Shown here in pieces: positions 49,115-60,899 of a stretch of DNA of 64,000 nucleotides. A program made the translations under genes and the position numbers. The stretch comes from Sphagnum magellanicum (lineage: Eukaryota; Streptophyta; Sphagnopsida; Sphagnales; Sphagnaceae), in the NCBI GenBank assembly GCA_021904315.1, contig CM038912.1:12363061-12427060 (forward strand), given 5' to 3'. Each line of letters starts with the position of its first letter. Within the stretch, counting starts at the first letter, position 1. Under the pieces are notes generated by a model. That model saw only the letters and a program-made list of their open reading frames with translations, was not told where the DNA came from and searched no databases.

Positions 49115-49510
49115 TCTTTTCTTATGCAGTTACAAAAGTTCTTCTTCTTCTTTTTATTTTCTTACAAGGTTGTAAAAGAAGACAATGATGAATAACCGTT
49201 GTCATCTTCTTTTTAGTTTGCTCTACAAGAAGTTGAGAACAGCAAGCATTGTTGTTGTCGTCTTCTTGTTTTTTTTCTATGGGTGCTCCAAAAGAAGACA
49301 ACAACAATGATGCTCACCATCATCGTCTTTTTTTTCTTACGAATGCTCCAAAAGAAAATGACAATGGTGAACATTGTCATCATCATCTTCTTTTTCTCCT
49401 TATTATGCTCCAAAAGAAGATGACAACAATGGGCATCATCATCATTGTCATCTTCTTCTTCTTGGTCTATTCCAAAAAGAGACAATGACAATACATGAGT
49501 TATCATCCTC
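49115..49510 (+). repeat. 60-bp minisatellite, about six copies
   Basis: Units carrying gctccaaaagaagatgacaa and then a catcatcttcttc block start at about 49,284, 49,344, 49,406 and 49,467, with more diverged units back to 49,115. The spacing is 60-62 bp. Each unit contains both a gaagatgac-type and a gtcatcttc-type segment, so single strands could fold back. Overlapping open frames on both strands are by-products of the codon-length unit. Confidence 0.8.
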
Positions 49511-49814
49511 ATTTTTTAATGGTTTGTTTTTTCATATGAAAAAAAACACATGTCAATGTGTAAGCTATATATATATATATAATCAATTAATATAACCAAT
49601 TAGTTAATATAAACAATAATAATATAATATAATATATAATTTATTATATTAACTATAGAATTAGAAATACATTCAATTCATTTAATACTCCCATTCATTT
49701 AGAATACTAACACAAAATATGCAATGCCCTCATCATGCTTATGTTAAACATGCAAGATTCTTTTATAGATTCAATTTCAAACCCAAATCTGGCACTTCAA
49801 AAGGTTCCTCCTTT
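49511..49814. other. AT-rich stretch with (TA)n
   Basis: This segment contains a tatatatatata tract near 49,567 and further AT-rich DNA. No gene is seen. Confidence 0.5.
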
Positions 49815-50370
49815 AATGTAAAATGAGCATGGAAATGCAATGGAAAATATTGAATGGGTCCATGAAGGCTCAAGATGGTGTTGCAAGGTGGATGCATGCA
49901 CTAATTTTTATGCAGCCAAATGGTTGTTTCATCAACACTTGGACCAAACACATGGGCATAAAATGCAAGTGGGTAAATTTGGACATCCGTCTACTTATCC
50001 CAATGGGCTTAGGATATAAAATTATCCTCCATGAATGCTTGTATTTTGAACAACCCGCATGCAAGGTGAAAACAAAATGAAAAAAAGGCCCTTGATTAAA
50101 CAAAACAAAATTTGGAATCTAAATGGGATGATCGTCAAACCCAAGTGCAACAAATGCAAGAGGTAGGACAACCCTTGTTGGTACATTTAGCCTTCAACAT
50201 GTTGTTGGGCTTCATTGGCATTTTGACATGGAGGGTGGGGTTTATCCTACAAAATTTTAAAAAGATGACAACCTTGTTGAGGTAATTTGGGTAAGCAAAG
50301 TTGCCTATGCAAAGTTTTTCAAAGTTGTATAGGGCATTCGAAATTGGACATTGGAGTCTAATGAGTGCAA
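49815..50370 (+). pseudogene. C2H2 zinc-finger ORF remnant, probably transposon-borne
   Basis: One plus frame reads WVHEGSRWCCKVDACTNFYA, then AKWLFHQHLDQTHGH and MQVGKFGHPSTYP. The two Cys and two His follow C-x4-C-x12-H-x4-H, an intact C2H2 finger. After stops near 50,010-50,045 and frameshifts, a second conserved-looking part gives QVQQMQEVGQPLLVHLAF, GILTWRVG and NLVEVIWVSKVAYAKFF (about 50,140-50,325). I recall plant genomic ORFs with a finger followed by MQ.GKSGRPST and a downstream Q..ME...PLLV..A block, but I cannot name the family. It is clearly broken. Confidence 0.5.
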
Positions 50371-51177
50371 TTGAGCAAAAGATTTAGATGTAATATGAAA
50401 GTATCACAATTTAGATTTTATTCATGGATGGTATGTTTACATATTTAGACTTTTTTTAATTTTAAAACATTTTTTACATCTTTTAATTATAATCTAATTT
50501 GTTTTAAATTCTTTTGTGTTAAATTTCAAAACATAACAAATAATGTTTTTATGGCCAATGCAATTTGACTTGCATTTGAACATTGTCAGTTGTTCATTCA
50601 TTATCATGTAACAAAAATTGTAATAGTTGCACCAATATGGCCATTGCATCTAGTTCATCCTCCTCAAATGAATAATCATAGATATATCATTATAGTCAAA
50701 CATGTAGTGAGGCTTTAATGCATGTACCCACCATTTTTGTATCGAACCATTATAGTTTAGCAAATAACATGATATCTTTTTATCACCATCATTTTTATAT
50801 CAATCCACTTGTTTTAATTTTAAAATTTAATTTTGGGATTTGTAGATTTTAGGATCACCTTATGCCATGTTGCACATAATATCCCCATCCACCATGAATG
50901 GATTACATTTACCATAAACCACATGAGCATTACCCTCATTTAATAGGGTTAACACATTCTATGGCTATGTTAAAACAATTAAGCAATACCTTTGTGAATC
51001 AAGGTTGAAGGTCATTATTAAAATGACTAATTATGTAATACTCTCATTATTCTTATCATGAAATACCAACATAGCCTTAAGGAAAAAATGTATTTTAATA
51101 CTTTTATATAATTATATTGCCCGCCTTCATGAAATGACCCCTTGGTGCATAAATTTGTTTGTCTATGTGGGTATTAC
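50371..51177. other. Gene-free AT-rich stretch
   Basis: No gene or clear repeat is seen between the finger ORF and the composite element. Confidence 0.45.
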
Positions 51178-51479
51178 CACTACTACAAAACATGGTTTTT
51201 CAAATAGTTTAAGTCGACTAACTAATTTTTTTATATTAATGAACATGTCCATTTTGACTAGGGGCCCGAAACATGTATTTTTTGACCAATCGACTTAACT
51301 AAGGTAACTTATTTGACCAATACATTAATCAAATTAGACAACCATAGTCAAAATGGCCAATTGGTTTGAATGAAAAAGGACATGTAGTCAAATTGAACAT
51401 TAAAAAATGACATCATTAGTCAAAATGATTAATTTATTTAGTCAAATGGCACATCTTATGCCTATTACATACTTACTTC

Positions 51480-52080
51480 CTACCTCCTACTTACAATTTT
51501 ACAACCTACCTACCCACCCACCTACTTAGATGTAATACCTACCTACTATCATTAGTAGGAAAACCCCATTTTTTGAATTGTTTTAGGCGACTAAAAGTGT
51601 CTTTTGCGACTATTTTTGATCAAAAATAGTTGCAAAAGACACTTTTAGTCGCCTAAAACAAATTAAAAAATGGGGTTTTCCTACTAGTGTATCCACCCAC
51701 CCACCCACCTACCTAAATGTATTATCTACCTACCTACTTACCTACCTATCCACCCACTTATAACCTATCTAAATGTACTACCTACTTAGCTATTCACCCA
51801 CTTATAACCTACCTACATATTAACTACCCACCTACTTAGATGTATTACCTACCTACTTATCCATGCACCTAAAACCTACATACATATTAACTACTTATCC
51901 ACCCACCCACCTACATGTATGTACTACTTACTTACCTTCCCACACACCTACTTATATACATGTTCTACATACCTACATATCCACCCACCTACCTACTTAC
52001 TACATGCTCACCCACCACCTACTTACCTACCTACCCACCCACCTATTTCCTACAACCTACCTACCTTCATACCTCATAAT
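51480..52080 (+). repeat. (CTAC)n-rich tract
   Basis: Degenerate cctacctac and ccacccac units fill most of this interval, interrupted by the foldback MITE. It gives spurious threonine/tyrosine/proline-rich open frames. Confidence 0.85.
51550..51689. mobile_element. 140-bp near-perfect foldback MITE
   Basis: Two 70-bp arms meet at a central gatc (51,618-51,621) and differ at only four positions by my count. The ends are cattagtagg and the reverse complement cactagtagg. The triplet tat flanks both sides (51,547-51,549 and 51,690-51,692), a plausible three-base target duplication. Such duplications and CACTAG ends point to a CACTA-type (or Harbinger-type) non-autonomous element. The transcript would fold into one long hairpin. 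Confidence 0.88.
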
Positions 52081-52139
52081 CTTGTAGTGAAGTGTTAAAA
52101 TAAACATGTGAAATAAAAAAATTAACAAAAGTTGAACAC

Positions 52140-52210
52140 CTTTTGATGGTGTGGTCCATTGGTAAAAGACTTGGTTTGTCATTGGAGAGGTCAAAGGTTC
52201 AATTCTTAAC
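52140..52210 (+). repeat. tRNA-like core (SINE-like), copy 1
   Basis: An A-box-like phrase (gtggtccattggtaaaagac, 52,151-52,170) and a B-box-like phrase (ggttcaattct, 52,196-52,206) lie 45 bp apart, as in a tRNA. The stems do not pair properly, so it is not a working tRNA gene. Its flanks (aataaacatgtgaaat upstream) are shared with the inverted copy at 59,550-59,650. Confidence 0.6.
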
Positions 52211-52552
52211 ATTATAATCTATGTACATGCTTAAGGGGGTTAAGGTAAGTAGGGTAGGCTAAATAAGATATATTAGGTTAAGTTGAGGTAGGTCAAGTAG
52301 GATAGGATAGGATAGGCTAGGCTACCACCTACCTACCACAAACTTTTTTTATGCAAGCAAAAATTTGACTAGTCAAAATCACCAATGAAAACAACCACTC
52401 AAATGGTCCAATCAAAAGACCACCCTAGTCACAATGGACATGTCAAAATTGACTTCTCCAAAATGACAAAGTGGTCTTTTTGACATGTGTTCAAATTAGG
52501 TATTTTTTTACTGTATTTGCCAATGAAAAAATACCATGTTTTCTAAATAGTG

Positions 52553-54469
52553 TGCAATTTCTTGATCTCTTATTGTTAATGGTTGGGTTTTCCATAAAAC
52601 ATTTCAAATTGCAAAACCTACATCATCAACTGACCCATGTTCCTGTCACATTACCCTCATTTAAATTTTTGCTTAATGTTTGCTTCAAATAAATAAGGGG
52701 ACATTGGGTTTAACCTTGTTTAGAATAACCTTTTTGCTAGCATTTATATTATTTTCATGGAATATTTTAAAGGTGAATTTATGTATTCACACACACATAT
52801 ATAAGGAGGTTCATGTTTTTTTTTTTTTTTCATCTACTAAAGGAGAAGAGAATGAAAGTGACTCCATGGCAAAGGTATGAATGATATGAACCTTTTCATT
52901 TGTTTTGTTTACATTTTATTAAAGGTTGGGGTTTCCACCCCCAAATTAAGTTTAAAACACAAGTTTTATTGGTATTTATATAGAATTGTTTCATATTTTT
53001 ATTGCAATTATTTATCCATTGTTTATAGTTTCTACACAATTTAGGGTTATCCAAAAATAATTCCAATTTTAGGTCTGACATTTAGTTCTAAAAAAATTGT
53101 TGAATTCTAGCATTAAAGTTATGCAACCAATTCTTTTTGTGTTTATTTAATTTAAGGTCAATGTAGTGATTTTTTGTTGCACTAAAAGGTTTCAACTCAA
53201 AATTTTAGGGTTCATTTGTATAGGTTTGTTGAGTTTTTCAAATTTAAGCCTATGCATCCATTAGGTTGTAATGTCTACATAATTTATGGTTTATGCAAAA
53301 AAAACAAGGACCAAAATTAGGTTTAGGGTTTTTTTGGTCGTTCATATGAAATTGTTTAGTTTCTAGATAAGGGTTAAGGTTCCATTAGTTCAAATGTTTA
53401 TGCAATTGATTATGTAGGATTTATGTTGACCTAGACATGGACAATTGAGTGTACAATGTAGTGGGAAAAACCTCCAAAATAAATCGAAAAAAATAAATTA
53501 TTAAGCAAATCAACCTGGCCTCACACAAGATTTCAAACATGCCCAATATTAATCAGGGCTAGTACATAGTGTAGAATTAGATTTAGGTGCAAGTAATTAT
53601 TGGGTGGAGGTTGGGACATGGAGGCTAAGGATAACTAATTAATTATAAGGTCTTGTAGATTGCACAATTGTGTTGTGGGGATTCTCCATCAAGATCATCA
53701 CCCATGTTTTACCAACATTGAATCAATGAAAATAAGTAGTATATAATACTAACTTCACACTCCCTCCATTCCTATAAACCATTTAATTGAATGACATATG
53801 CCCAAACTTGTAATCCAAAACATTTCTTGGCATGTTATAAGCTAACTAGAGCTTTGATCACATAAAGGAAAATAAGGGTAAGCTTTTATTGCAAGAAAAA
53901 AATGCTTATAACCGATTTCAAATGTGCCATGCAAATCCAAGAGGTTTAATTGTGGCTTCGAATCCCTTGTGTGCTACAAACAAACATGAGTCAAAAATAA
54001 AGTTATTGAAATAAATTTTAAATGACATATTATCCATACAATTAAGTTCCATGGATATCTTTATTATTGCTACTTCTCTTCAAATGCCACCTTGCAATAA
54101 CATTTGGAACCCCAAAACAAAGAAAAAGGAAAAAATAATTGTACCCCATCTCAAAATACCAAGGTAGGTATGTGTTTCATCCATAAGAATATAAATGCAA
54201 CAACTTTTCTTTTACATCCAATATTTGCCCAAATCCTAAAATGCAATTTGTAGCACAAACATCTCTTCTAAATCACTAAAGAAATAGGTTATATCAATTA
54301 GTAGGAACTAAAAATTTGAAGGTTTTGCTTCAAAATCTATTTCCTTATTTACAACCCAAACCTCAACTAATCCTACAACTAAGATAATCGACAGTTAGAC
54401 ATGTGCTTTCAACAATTTAAATTTCCATGCAAATGGAAAAATCATATTCTGCAAACACTATCACTATCA
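52553..54469. other. Gene-free stretch
   Basis: This is AT-rich DNA without recognisable genes. A T-run near 52,818-52,830 and several ordinary short frames are the only notable items. Confidence 0.45.
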
Positions 54470-55300
54470 CAACCCCACTTTGAGGGAAATGTGAGGTCAC
54501 CACTCACACTTCCAAAAATGGGACTTGAGAGTCCTCTAGGATTCCTGAAAGCTCAAAATGCGATTGCAGGGGTCAAAACACCTCACATTGAGGTGTTTTT
54601 TATACCGTTAGAAAGGTCTTGAAGTGTAAATGTCCAAAATGGCCTCGCATGAGCCATTTGGACATTTGTAGCACAAGTTATGGTCGAAAGAAGGGCCGGG
54701 AATCAAACTGGCAATTTAACTCCTGACCACTAAAAGTCAGGAATCGACCCGATTCTAATGCGTGCAGGTAAAGTGCGACACACCGTTGGAAAGCTCTCAA
54801 GGAAAGCTACAACTTTTCTTTAAACCTTGTCCCAATCCAAAGTCGGGGCGAAAAATCATGAACACCCAAAGTCCCGGGAGTCCAAACCGGGATAGTTTTG
54901 GAACTCCACTTTGGGAGTCTCGGGAAAAAGTGCCATTCGGATGCAAGTGCGGTGGTGAGATGCAAAGAATACTATATGGGGGAAGGTGGTGGCTTCCCCC
55001 GAGTCCGGGCCGTGATGAGTCAAGTGAGTCCAAGGTTGCCCGTGGCTTGTCTTAGCACCAAGGGTGTTCCAAAATGCGAATTAACCAACTTGTTGGTTGG
55101 TTTGATGCAAGTTCGAGTGAGTGAATAGCTTGTCCCTCGTCCTAGTCCAATCCCGGAGCCTCAGCATGCCCCTCTACCCCTTTTAGTGGTGAGAGCTGGG
55201 AGCGTGCCTCGAGTCCTTCCCAATTCCGCAACTTGAGCAAATTAATCCCAACTTGGTAGTAACCAAGGACTTAGGAGCGCGTCAATCACCCTAATATCAT
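54470..55300 (+). mobile_element. LTR-like repeat R2, first (least decayed) copy
   Basis: Compared with 56,600-57,500 the ordered shared blocks are ccactcacacttcc-like, ccgttagaaaggtcttgaag, gttatggtcgaaagaaggg, cgttggaaagctctcaag, actccactttgggagt, a tgccattcggatgcaagt-like block, actatatgggggaagg, and the phrase near 55,130-55,200 with gtccaatcccggagcctcag. CpG is well kept here and mostly TpG/CpA in the other copies. The TATA-like string before a purine-rich run suggests an LTR promoter on the plus strand. No gag-pol is adjacent. Confidence 0.5.
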
Positions 55301-56599
55301 TTACATTATTAGGAGGTTCTCCTTAGTTGCATTGAGAGGACTAATGTATGGACAATTGTTGTTGAATTCACATTGGAAAAAAAAATCATAATTTTATAAC
55401 TAATATTGTCTTATTAGTTTTTCAAATTTTACCTTGCCTCCAAGTTTACAAATAGGGACACTAGAAAAGAGATTGCAGATGTAGATCCTGAAACAATAAT
55501 TTAGTACTACAACACAAAAAAACAAATGGAAGTATAAAAAAGATGCAAGGTACTAAAAATTATTGTTTCTATGGATTTTTACAACCATAATGAGACATCA
55601 TTGGAGAATTGTAACAAGTAACAAAAATGGTGAACACATCCCAAAAAGACTTGTGATAGGTGTGCATTTACTTACCAAACACAATAAAATAAAATAAAAG
55701 ATAAGAGATCATACAAGAAAATAGAAATATTCTTCTTCCCAAGCAAGCATATCTATGAGATTTACAATGATGATGCCCATGCATTTTGCTAAAAGACATG
55801 AAGTTGCATCAAAAGGTGCAATGGTACCAAGGTTGAAGCTATTACCCAATGAACAAGCTATGAACTCCACCAAAATGACAACCATCCCATTTCCCAACAA
55901 GATGGCCTTTCATAACTTTGAGTCATCTTTGTTTAAGATTTTCTCTTATATACTGTTGTTTTTATATTTGATTTTCATGTTCTATGTTTGAATTTAAATT
56001 TTGGAACAAAAACAAACCTAAATTTAAATCCAAACATAGGACATGAAACTCCAATAGATCATGTAATTTTTATTTTTATTTTTTACTAAAATTTTAGTCA
56101 AAATGGACATTAAACACATTTGAACTTAATCAATATTTGCACTAGGTAGTTACTAATGTGTCAATCATATTAATGCGACTAAAAGGTGTCATCTTTATTT
56201 TGACTAAAAGTTATCATGTCCAATTTGATGGACTTGTTAATTTATATGGCAATCTGTATCTTTCAAATAAAATAAAAACTTGAATTATATAAATAAAAAT
56301 TTTGCCAAAACTTTCACCAAGTCATTGCAATCATCAATTTTTAATGTTATGTTTTTATGAATTACAAAAAAAATCATTAGTAACTTAACATGCATTTTTT
56401 TCAAGCAAGATTGTAAACAACTAATTGAACCCACAACACATCATTAACACCACGTTTGTGTGTGTATATATATATATATATAACTTTTTTAATGCCACAT
56501 CAACATGAATAATTTTAATCATAACCATAGGATGTCAAAAATGAAATTTGAACTATCGTAACCCTAACATTGGGTTCATGACTAAGTGTGAAGTCCAAG
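55301..56599. other. Gene-free stretch with a 28-bp-arm inverted repeat
   Basis: Arms at 55,973-56,001 (catgttctatgtttgaattt and onward) and 56,020-56,047 pair with few mismatches and a short spacer. Subterminal-like tcaaaatggacat occurs near 56,098. A (TA)n tract lies at about 56,464-56,482. A 78-codon frame at 55,755-55,991 is unrecognised. Confidence 0.5.
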
Positions 56600-57500
56600 G
56601 GTCCATGAGGTGAGAGTGTGTTTCACACCAAGTGTGAAACACATTCTCACAAATGCGGGAAAGTGCAAAGGATGAAGCCCAATGACTTTCAAGTGCACTC
56701 CCACTTTGGGAGTTGCACTCGTGCGGGAGTTACAAATGTTCAAAGTCTTGGTTAGAAAGGCAAAAAAACACCAAATTGGGCCTCTAGGACACCATTAGAA
56801 AGGTCTTGAAGCATAGATGCTTCAAATGCTCTCACATTGTTCATTTAAACCCGATTTGCATGAGTTATGATCAAAAGAAGGGGTAGGTGTCAAATTGGGA
56901 ATTTGACTCCCGACCACAAATCCCCTTGAAAGCAGGGGTCAAATGAAGAACGTGTTATACACCATTGGAAAGATATTTTCAAGGGCTATAAGATATTACC
57001 TTCACACTTTCGAAATAGACTTGATTTGATAAATATATGAGCATTTAAAGTTTTGGGACAACAAAAATCCTAATTTTGGGACTCCCATTTGGGAGTCATG
57101 AAGAAAAGTGACATTTGGATGTAGTCCCCATAGAGAAGCACAAAATATACTATAGGGAGGGGAGTGGTGCCTCCTCCCAAAGGTTGTGGGCCATGTGAAG
57201 CTTGTGCTTGAAGTTATCCCTAATAAGTCCATCATGTCATTTCCATTCAATTTGCACTAACCGCCTTCTTTTTTTGGTTGTGTAGGTTAATATCATCTTG
57301 AATTCTCGCTTGTGAGTTCGTCTTAATCCCATCCTAGAGTTCCAACATGCCCTCTTACCTTCGAAGTGTTGCAAGTTAGGGAACATGCCCCAATTCTTTT
57401 CTTCTTTTGTTATTTCACTATGGGACCCACCTTTGGGCCTCTTGAGGAGTTTGAGGGTGTGTCATGAACCCTCACCTCCCTAGCCATATGTTAAGTCTTC
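56600..57500 (+). mobile_element. LTR-like repeat R2, second copy
   Basis: It carries the same blocks as the first copy: gtgcactcccactttgggag, ccattagaaaggtcttgaag, gttatgatcaaaagaagggg, accattggaaag, gactcccatttgggagtcat, gacatttggatgtag, actatagggaggggagtgg and gttccaacatgccctc. Many sites that are CG in the first copy are TG or CA here. The two copies are separated by 1.3 kb in direct orientation, but no internal retrotransposon region lies between them. Confidence 0.5.
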
Positions 57501-59166
57501 AACCACTTGATTACCACTTCTTGTGGTGACAAATTTTCTAATTACATAAATATAAACACGTGTATTTTTTAATTTCAAGCATTAGAATGTTATAATATAG
57601 TTATTTAAGTTCATAACGAAGTTAATTTCATATGTAGGTAGTAGATACGTGGTGGTTAGTAGGTAGGTAGAAATTATGTGATGGTTACTAAGTAATACTT
57701 ACCTACTGACCTACATACATATTTATGATTTACCTACGTACATACCTATGTTCGTTCATTATTTAATTTAATTCATTATTATTTTTCATAATCACATTGG
57801 GTTTTGTAATGCATTTAATAGCATAATGTCAAGATTTATAAAAAATTATAACATTCATTTGAAAAATTCAAATGTAATGTTTTTGAATATTAATTGGGGT
57901 TAAAAATCCATTTTAATTTTAGACTCATTTTAATTTTTAAAATTTTGATCACTTAATTTAATTCTATAATATATATTTTTCAGATACATATTTTTTTAAT
58001 TTAAAAAGGTCATAAATTCAAATACAACATATTTTAATTTGATTAGTCAATATTTTTATTTTGCACCAAAACCAATTTTATAGGCAAAATTTGTGATAAC
58101 TTTCACATGTATATATTTTCATAAATATATTTAATTAAAAAAAAACATTGTTTACATTATGCCACATAAAACAAAAGAATAATGACATATTTTAATCATG
58201 ATATCGCATAAAATAACAAAAGTAACATGTTTTCATCACAATAGTCATACATGATGATAGGTCCCCATCTCTATCATATTATACTAATTGTGTTCAAACA
58301 TGATGTTGGCATTATGATTACTAGATACATCCCCCATGGTCCAAGTGTTACTTATAATGTGCACTTTGATTAAAACAAAATTTTATTTAGTCAAAACGAA
58401 CATTGTTATTTTCTAAATTAGTAAAAAAAACAAAATTAGTTGTTAAGAGCATAATTATGTTGTCCCTTTTGTATAGACTAAACAAAGGTAGTATCAACAT
58501 TTAACAAGGTGGACAAAAGTGTAATAAGATTGTGTAAGTTGAGTGGATTATGACTTATGAGAGCTGATTCAAATTAAAGTTTATGGCGAGAAATTGAGGA
58601 GGATTTCTAGAGAAGTTTTGTAGATGGTTGGACATTAAAACATGAAAAGAATCATGATCCAAGAGAACATGAAGTAGTTTTGAAAAATGGAGAAGCTTAG
58701 GTTAGAGTTAAAGAACAATTTTGATCGAGAAAAATACTAATATTACAATGTAATTTTGTTTCACATTTTTTATTTTTACCCGATATATATATATATATAG
58801 TTGCAAAGGCAATAACTATGCAAATATGCATTTTGTAATGCATTTTTGGTTGAATTTTACCTTTGATTAATGTAGTTGTTATTAAATAAACTTTGTATGT
58901 TTGAAAATAACATGTTAAGTATAGAATTCTAAAATGAAACAATGTTAGAATATTAGTATTAACCATTAGTCATGACATTAGTGAATCAAATAACAATGAC
59001 TATATAATCAGTTTAGTCACAATTTAATAGTGAAAGGGCATGTTTTGTTTTAACACTAATACAAATCAACCACAATTGAAATGATCAACCCCTTGATGAA
59101 CAAAGACCAATCACTATGAACATAATGAATTCATTAATAGTTAATTGAATATGGAATTGACATGTG
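57501..59166. other. Gene-free stretch with short GGTA tract
   Basis: Simple gtaggtag and ctacctac tracts occupy 57,630-57,760. The rest is strongly AT-rich with a (TA)n tract near 58,783-58,798. No gene is seen. Confidence 0.5.
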
Positions 59167-60155
59167 CATTACTAAAAACATTTGTTGTTTTTTGGATTTT
59201 GTAATTAAAAAATATTCAAAATGATAAGTATAGAAAAGACCACCATTTCAATATAGACAAATCAATTTGGACCTACCACTGTGATTGGGGTGATATTTTT
59301 TATTATTATAGTAAGAAATTATTTGAGTACTCATTTCGATTAGTAAGCAATGAACCATTTGTTTGATTAAATTTTTATTAAAATTTAAATCATTTTTTCT
59401 TTGATTATTACATATATATATGTAAGCAGAGAATAAATAGGTTTAGGTAAGTTATAAAAAATAGGCAGGTGAACAACAAACCTAACCTATTTAGCTACCT
59501 TAGTCAAACCTACATACTCTAGTCCCTTAGGCATAAGTTACAAGTAAATGGAATTGAACCATTCACCTTCACAACGATAAATTGGCAAGTCCTTATCAAT
59601 GGACAACACCTCAAAAAGGTGACAATTTGTGTCAAGTTTTTTCATTTCACATGTTTATTTCACGTCATTATTTATGTAGGTAAGAAATAAAGTTAAATAA
59701 TTAGCAAGTAGGTTGGAGGTAAGTTGGTAGGTAGTTTACAAGATGATAGGTAAGCAAAGGAGGTAGGAGGTAAGAGGTAAGAGGTAAGAGGTAAGTATGT
59801 AAGTATGTAGGTTGGTAGGTAGACCTATGTTACTTACCTAACCTAGGTAGTAGCTAGCTAACTTGACCTATTAACTAACATAGGATGATCAATTTGACCA
59901 GAAAACCATTGGTCATTTTAACCAATCTTGTCATTTTTTTTTGTTTAGCTTGATTAGAGCCCATTGGCTATTTTAATCAAGGTGTTTAGTTTTTTGTCAA
60001 CATGATTGGATGTTCAATTTCATAGATTGTCAAGTAGGTCATTTTACTCAAGTTCATTTGTCAAAATATACATATCATTAAGGTCATGGATTTCAAATCA
60101 AAATGGACAAGGCAACCAACTTAGACAATTTTAAATGTCATGAATTGTAGTAGTG
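59167..60155. mobile_element. Composite element B, inverted relative of element A
   Basis: The reverse complement of the right end reads cactactacaattcatgaca, close to the left end of element A. The left end, cattactaaaaacattt, is a weaker match to A's right end. Internally it holds a tRNA-like core on the minus strand (59,550-59,610) flanked by ggta-type simple repeats and by tcattttaaccaat or tcaaaatggac subterminal motifs. The order mirrors element A. No transposase is present. Confidence 0.45.
59550..59610 (-). repeat. tRNA-like core (SINE-like), copy 2
   Basis: On the minus strand gttgtccattgataaggact (A-box-like) precedes ggttcaattcc (B-box-like, 59,550-59,560) at tRNA spacing. Beyond it the minus strand shares aataaacatgtgaaat with copy 1. 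It is too diverged to be a working tRNA gene. Confidence 0.6.
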
Positions 60156-60189
60156 GTGCCAATGAAGTTCAAATATATTTAAATTAAAC

Positions 60190-60899
60190 TAAGCACCTAA
60201 GCTAGGCTAAAAGTTTAAGTAATTAGGTAGGCTATGCTACTTAGTTGCCTAGGAACTTAAACAATTTAAGCAATGTAGCTAAACGGGCTTACCTAGGAAT
60301 CTAGGCCACCTAGCCTAGGCTAAAAACTTTGGCCATCTAGTTTAAAAGCTAGGAACATAGATGGCATAAGCTAATCTAGTTTAACAACCTAGGCGACCTT
60401 ATCTAGAGGCTAAAAACACAGCCTACCAATTTAAGCTACATGGCTAGGTACACTAAATTAAGAATCTAGGCCACCTAACTTAAGTTAAAATTTAGGCCAT
60501 CTAATTTAAAAGCTTAGAACAAAGGTGGTCTATGCTAGGCTAGGAACCCAAACAACCTCACCTAGAGGTTCTAAACTTAGGGTGCAAATGTGAGGGTTTG
60601 AACCTCTCACTTCCCTTCACCTCCATGCTTGAGCACTGTGAGGTGACTTTCCGTCCCTCTACTCCCGATTCTACAAGGTGATTATGCATGGAAGCACAAA
60701 TGCTACTAATGAAGGAAAAATACAAATGTAATTTTGGAAATTAGATTGCGTTTGTAATTGAAATTAAGTAACCTACCTCCTATGCATTATTTATGATTAA
60801 AATTGATAGATATATTTTTCCAAGCTCACACACTACACGTTCTAAGACTTTGTGCCAAATTGTCATTCATCCAAACCAATGTTTAAGGACTTAACACCA
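60190..60899 (+). repeat. Degenerate ctaggct repeat, then unique DNA
   Basis: From 60,190 to about 60,560, phrases such as taggctaaaa, ctaggccacctag and ttaaaagctaggaac recur. The last recurs about 165 bp apart. From 60,570 to 60,899 I see no gene. Confidence 0.5.

Larger units (their letters stand above)
51178..52552. mobile_element. Composite element A: CACTA-like ends, simple repeats, tRNA-like core
   Basis: The left end reads cactactacaaaacatggtt. The reverse complement of the right end reads cactatttagaaaacatggt, so the termini are imperfect inverted repeats beginning CACTA. Subterminal zones carry several copies of tcaaaatggacatg-type motifs in both orientations, as CACTA elements do. 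Inside lie a 140-bp MITE, a ctac-rich tract, a tRNA-like sequence at 52,140-52,210 and another simple-repeat tract. There is no transposase, and the flanking triplets (tac and tgc) do not match. A related element at 59,167-60,155 has the same internal order inverted, which supports a real family. Confidence 0.5.

Noticed and set aside
49213..49512. Histidine/asparagine-rich or lysine-rich proteins from the 60-bp minisatellite
   Set aside because: Same artefact: codon-length low-complexity units opening frames on both strands.
51863..52087. Threonine/tyrosine/proline-rich protein
   Set aside because: It is translation of the CTAC simple repeat.
52140..52210. Functional tRNA gene
   Set aside because: A- and B-box-like phrases are present, but acceptor and anticodon stems do not pair and the sequence is shared with another element copy.
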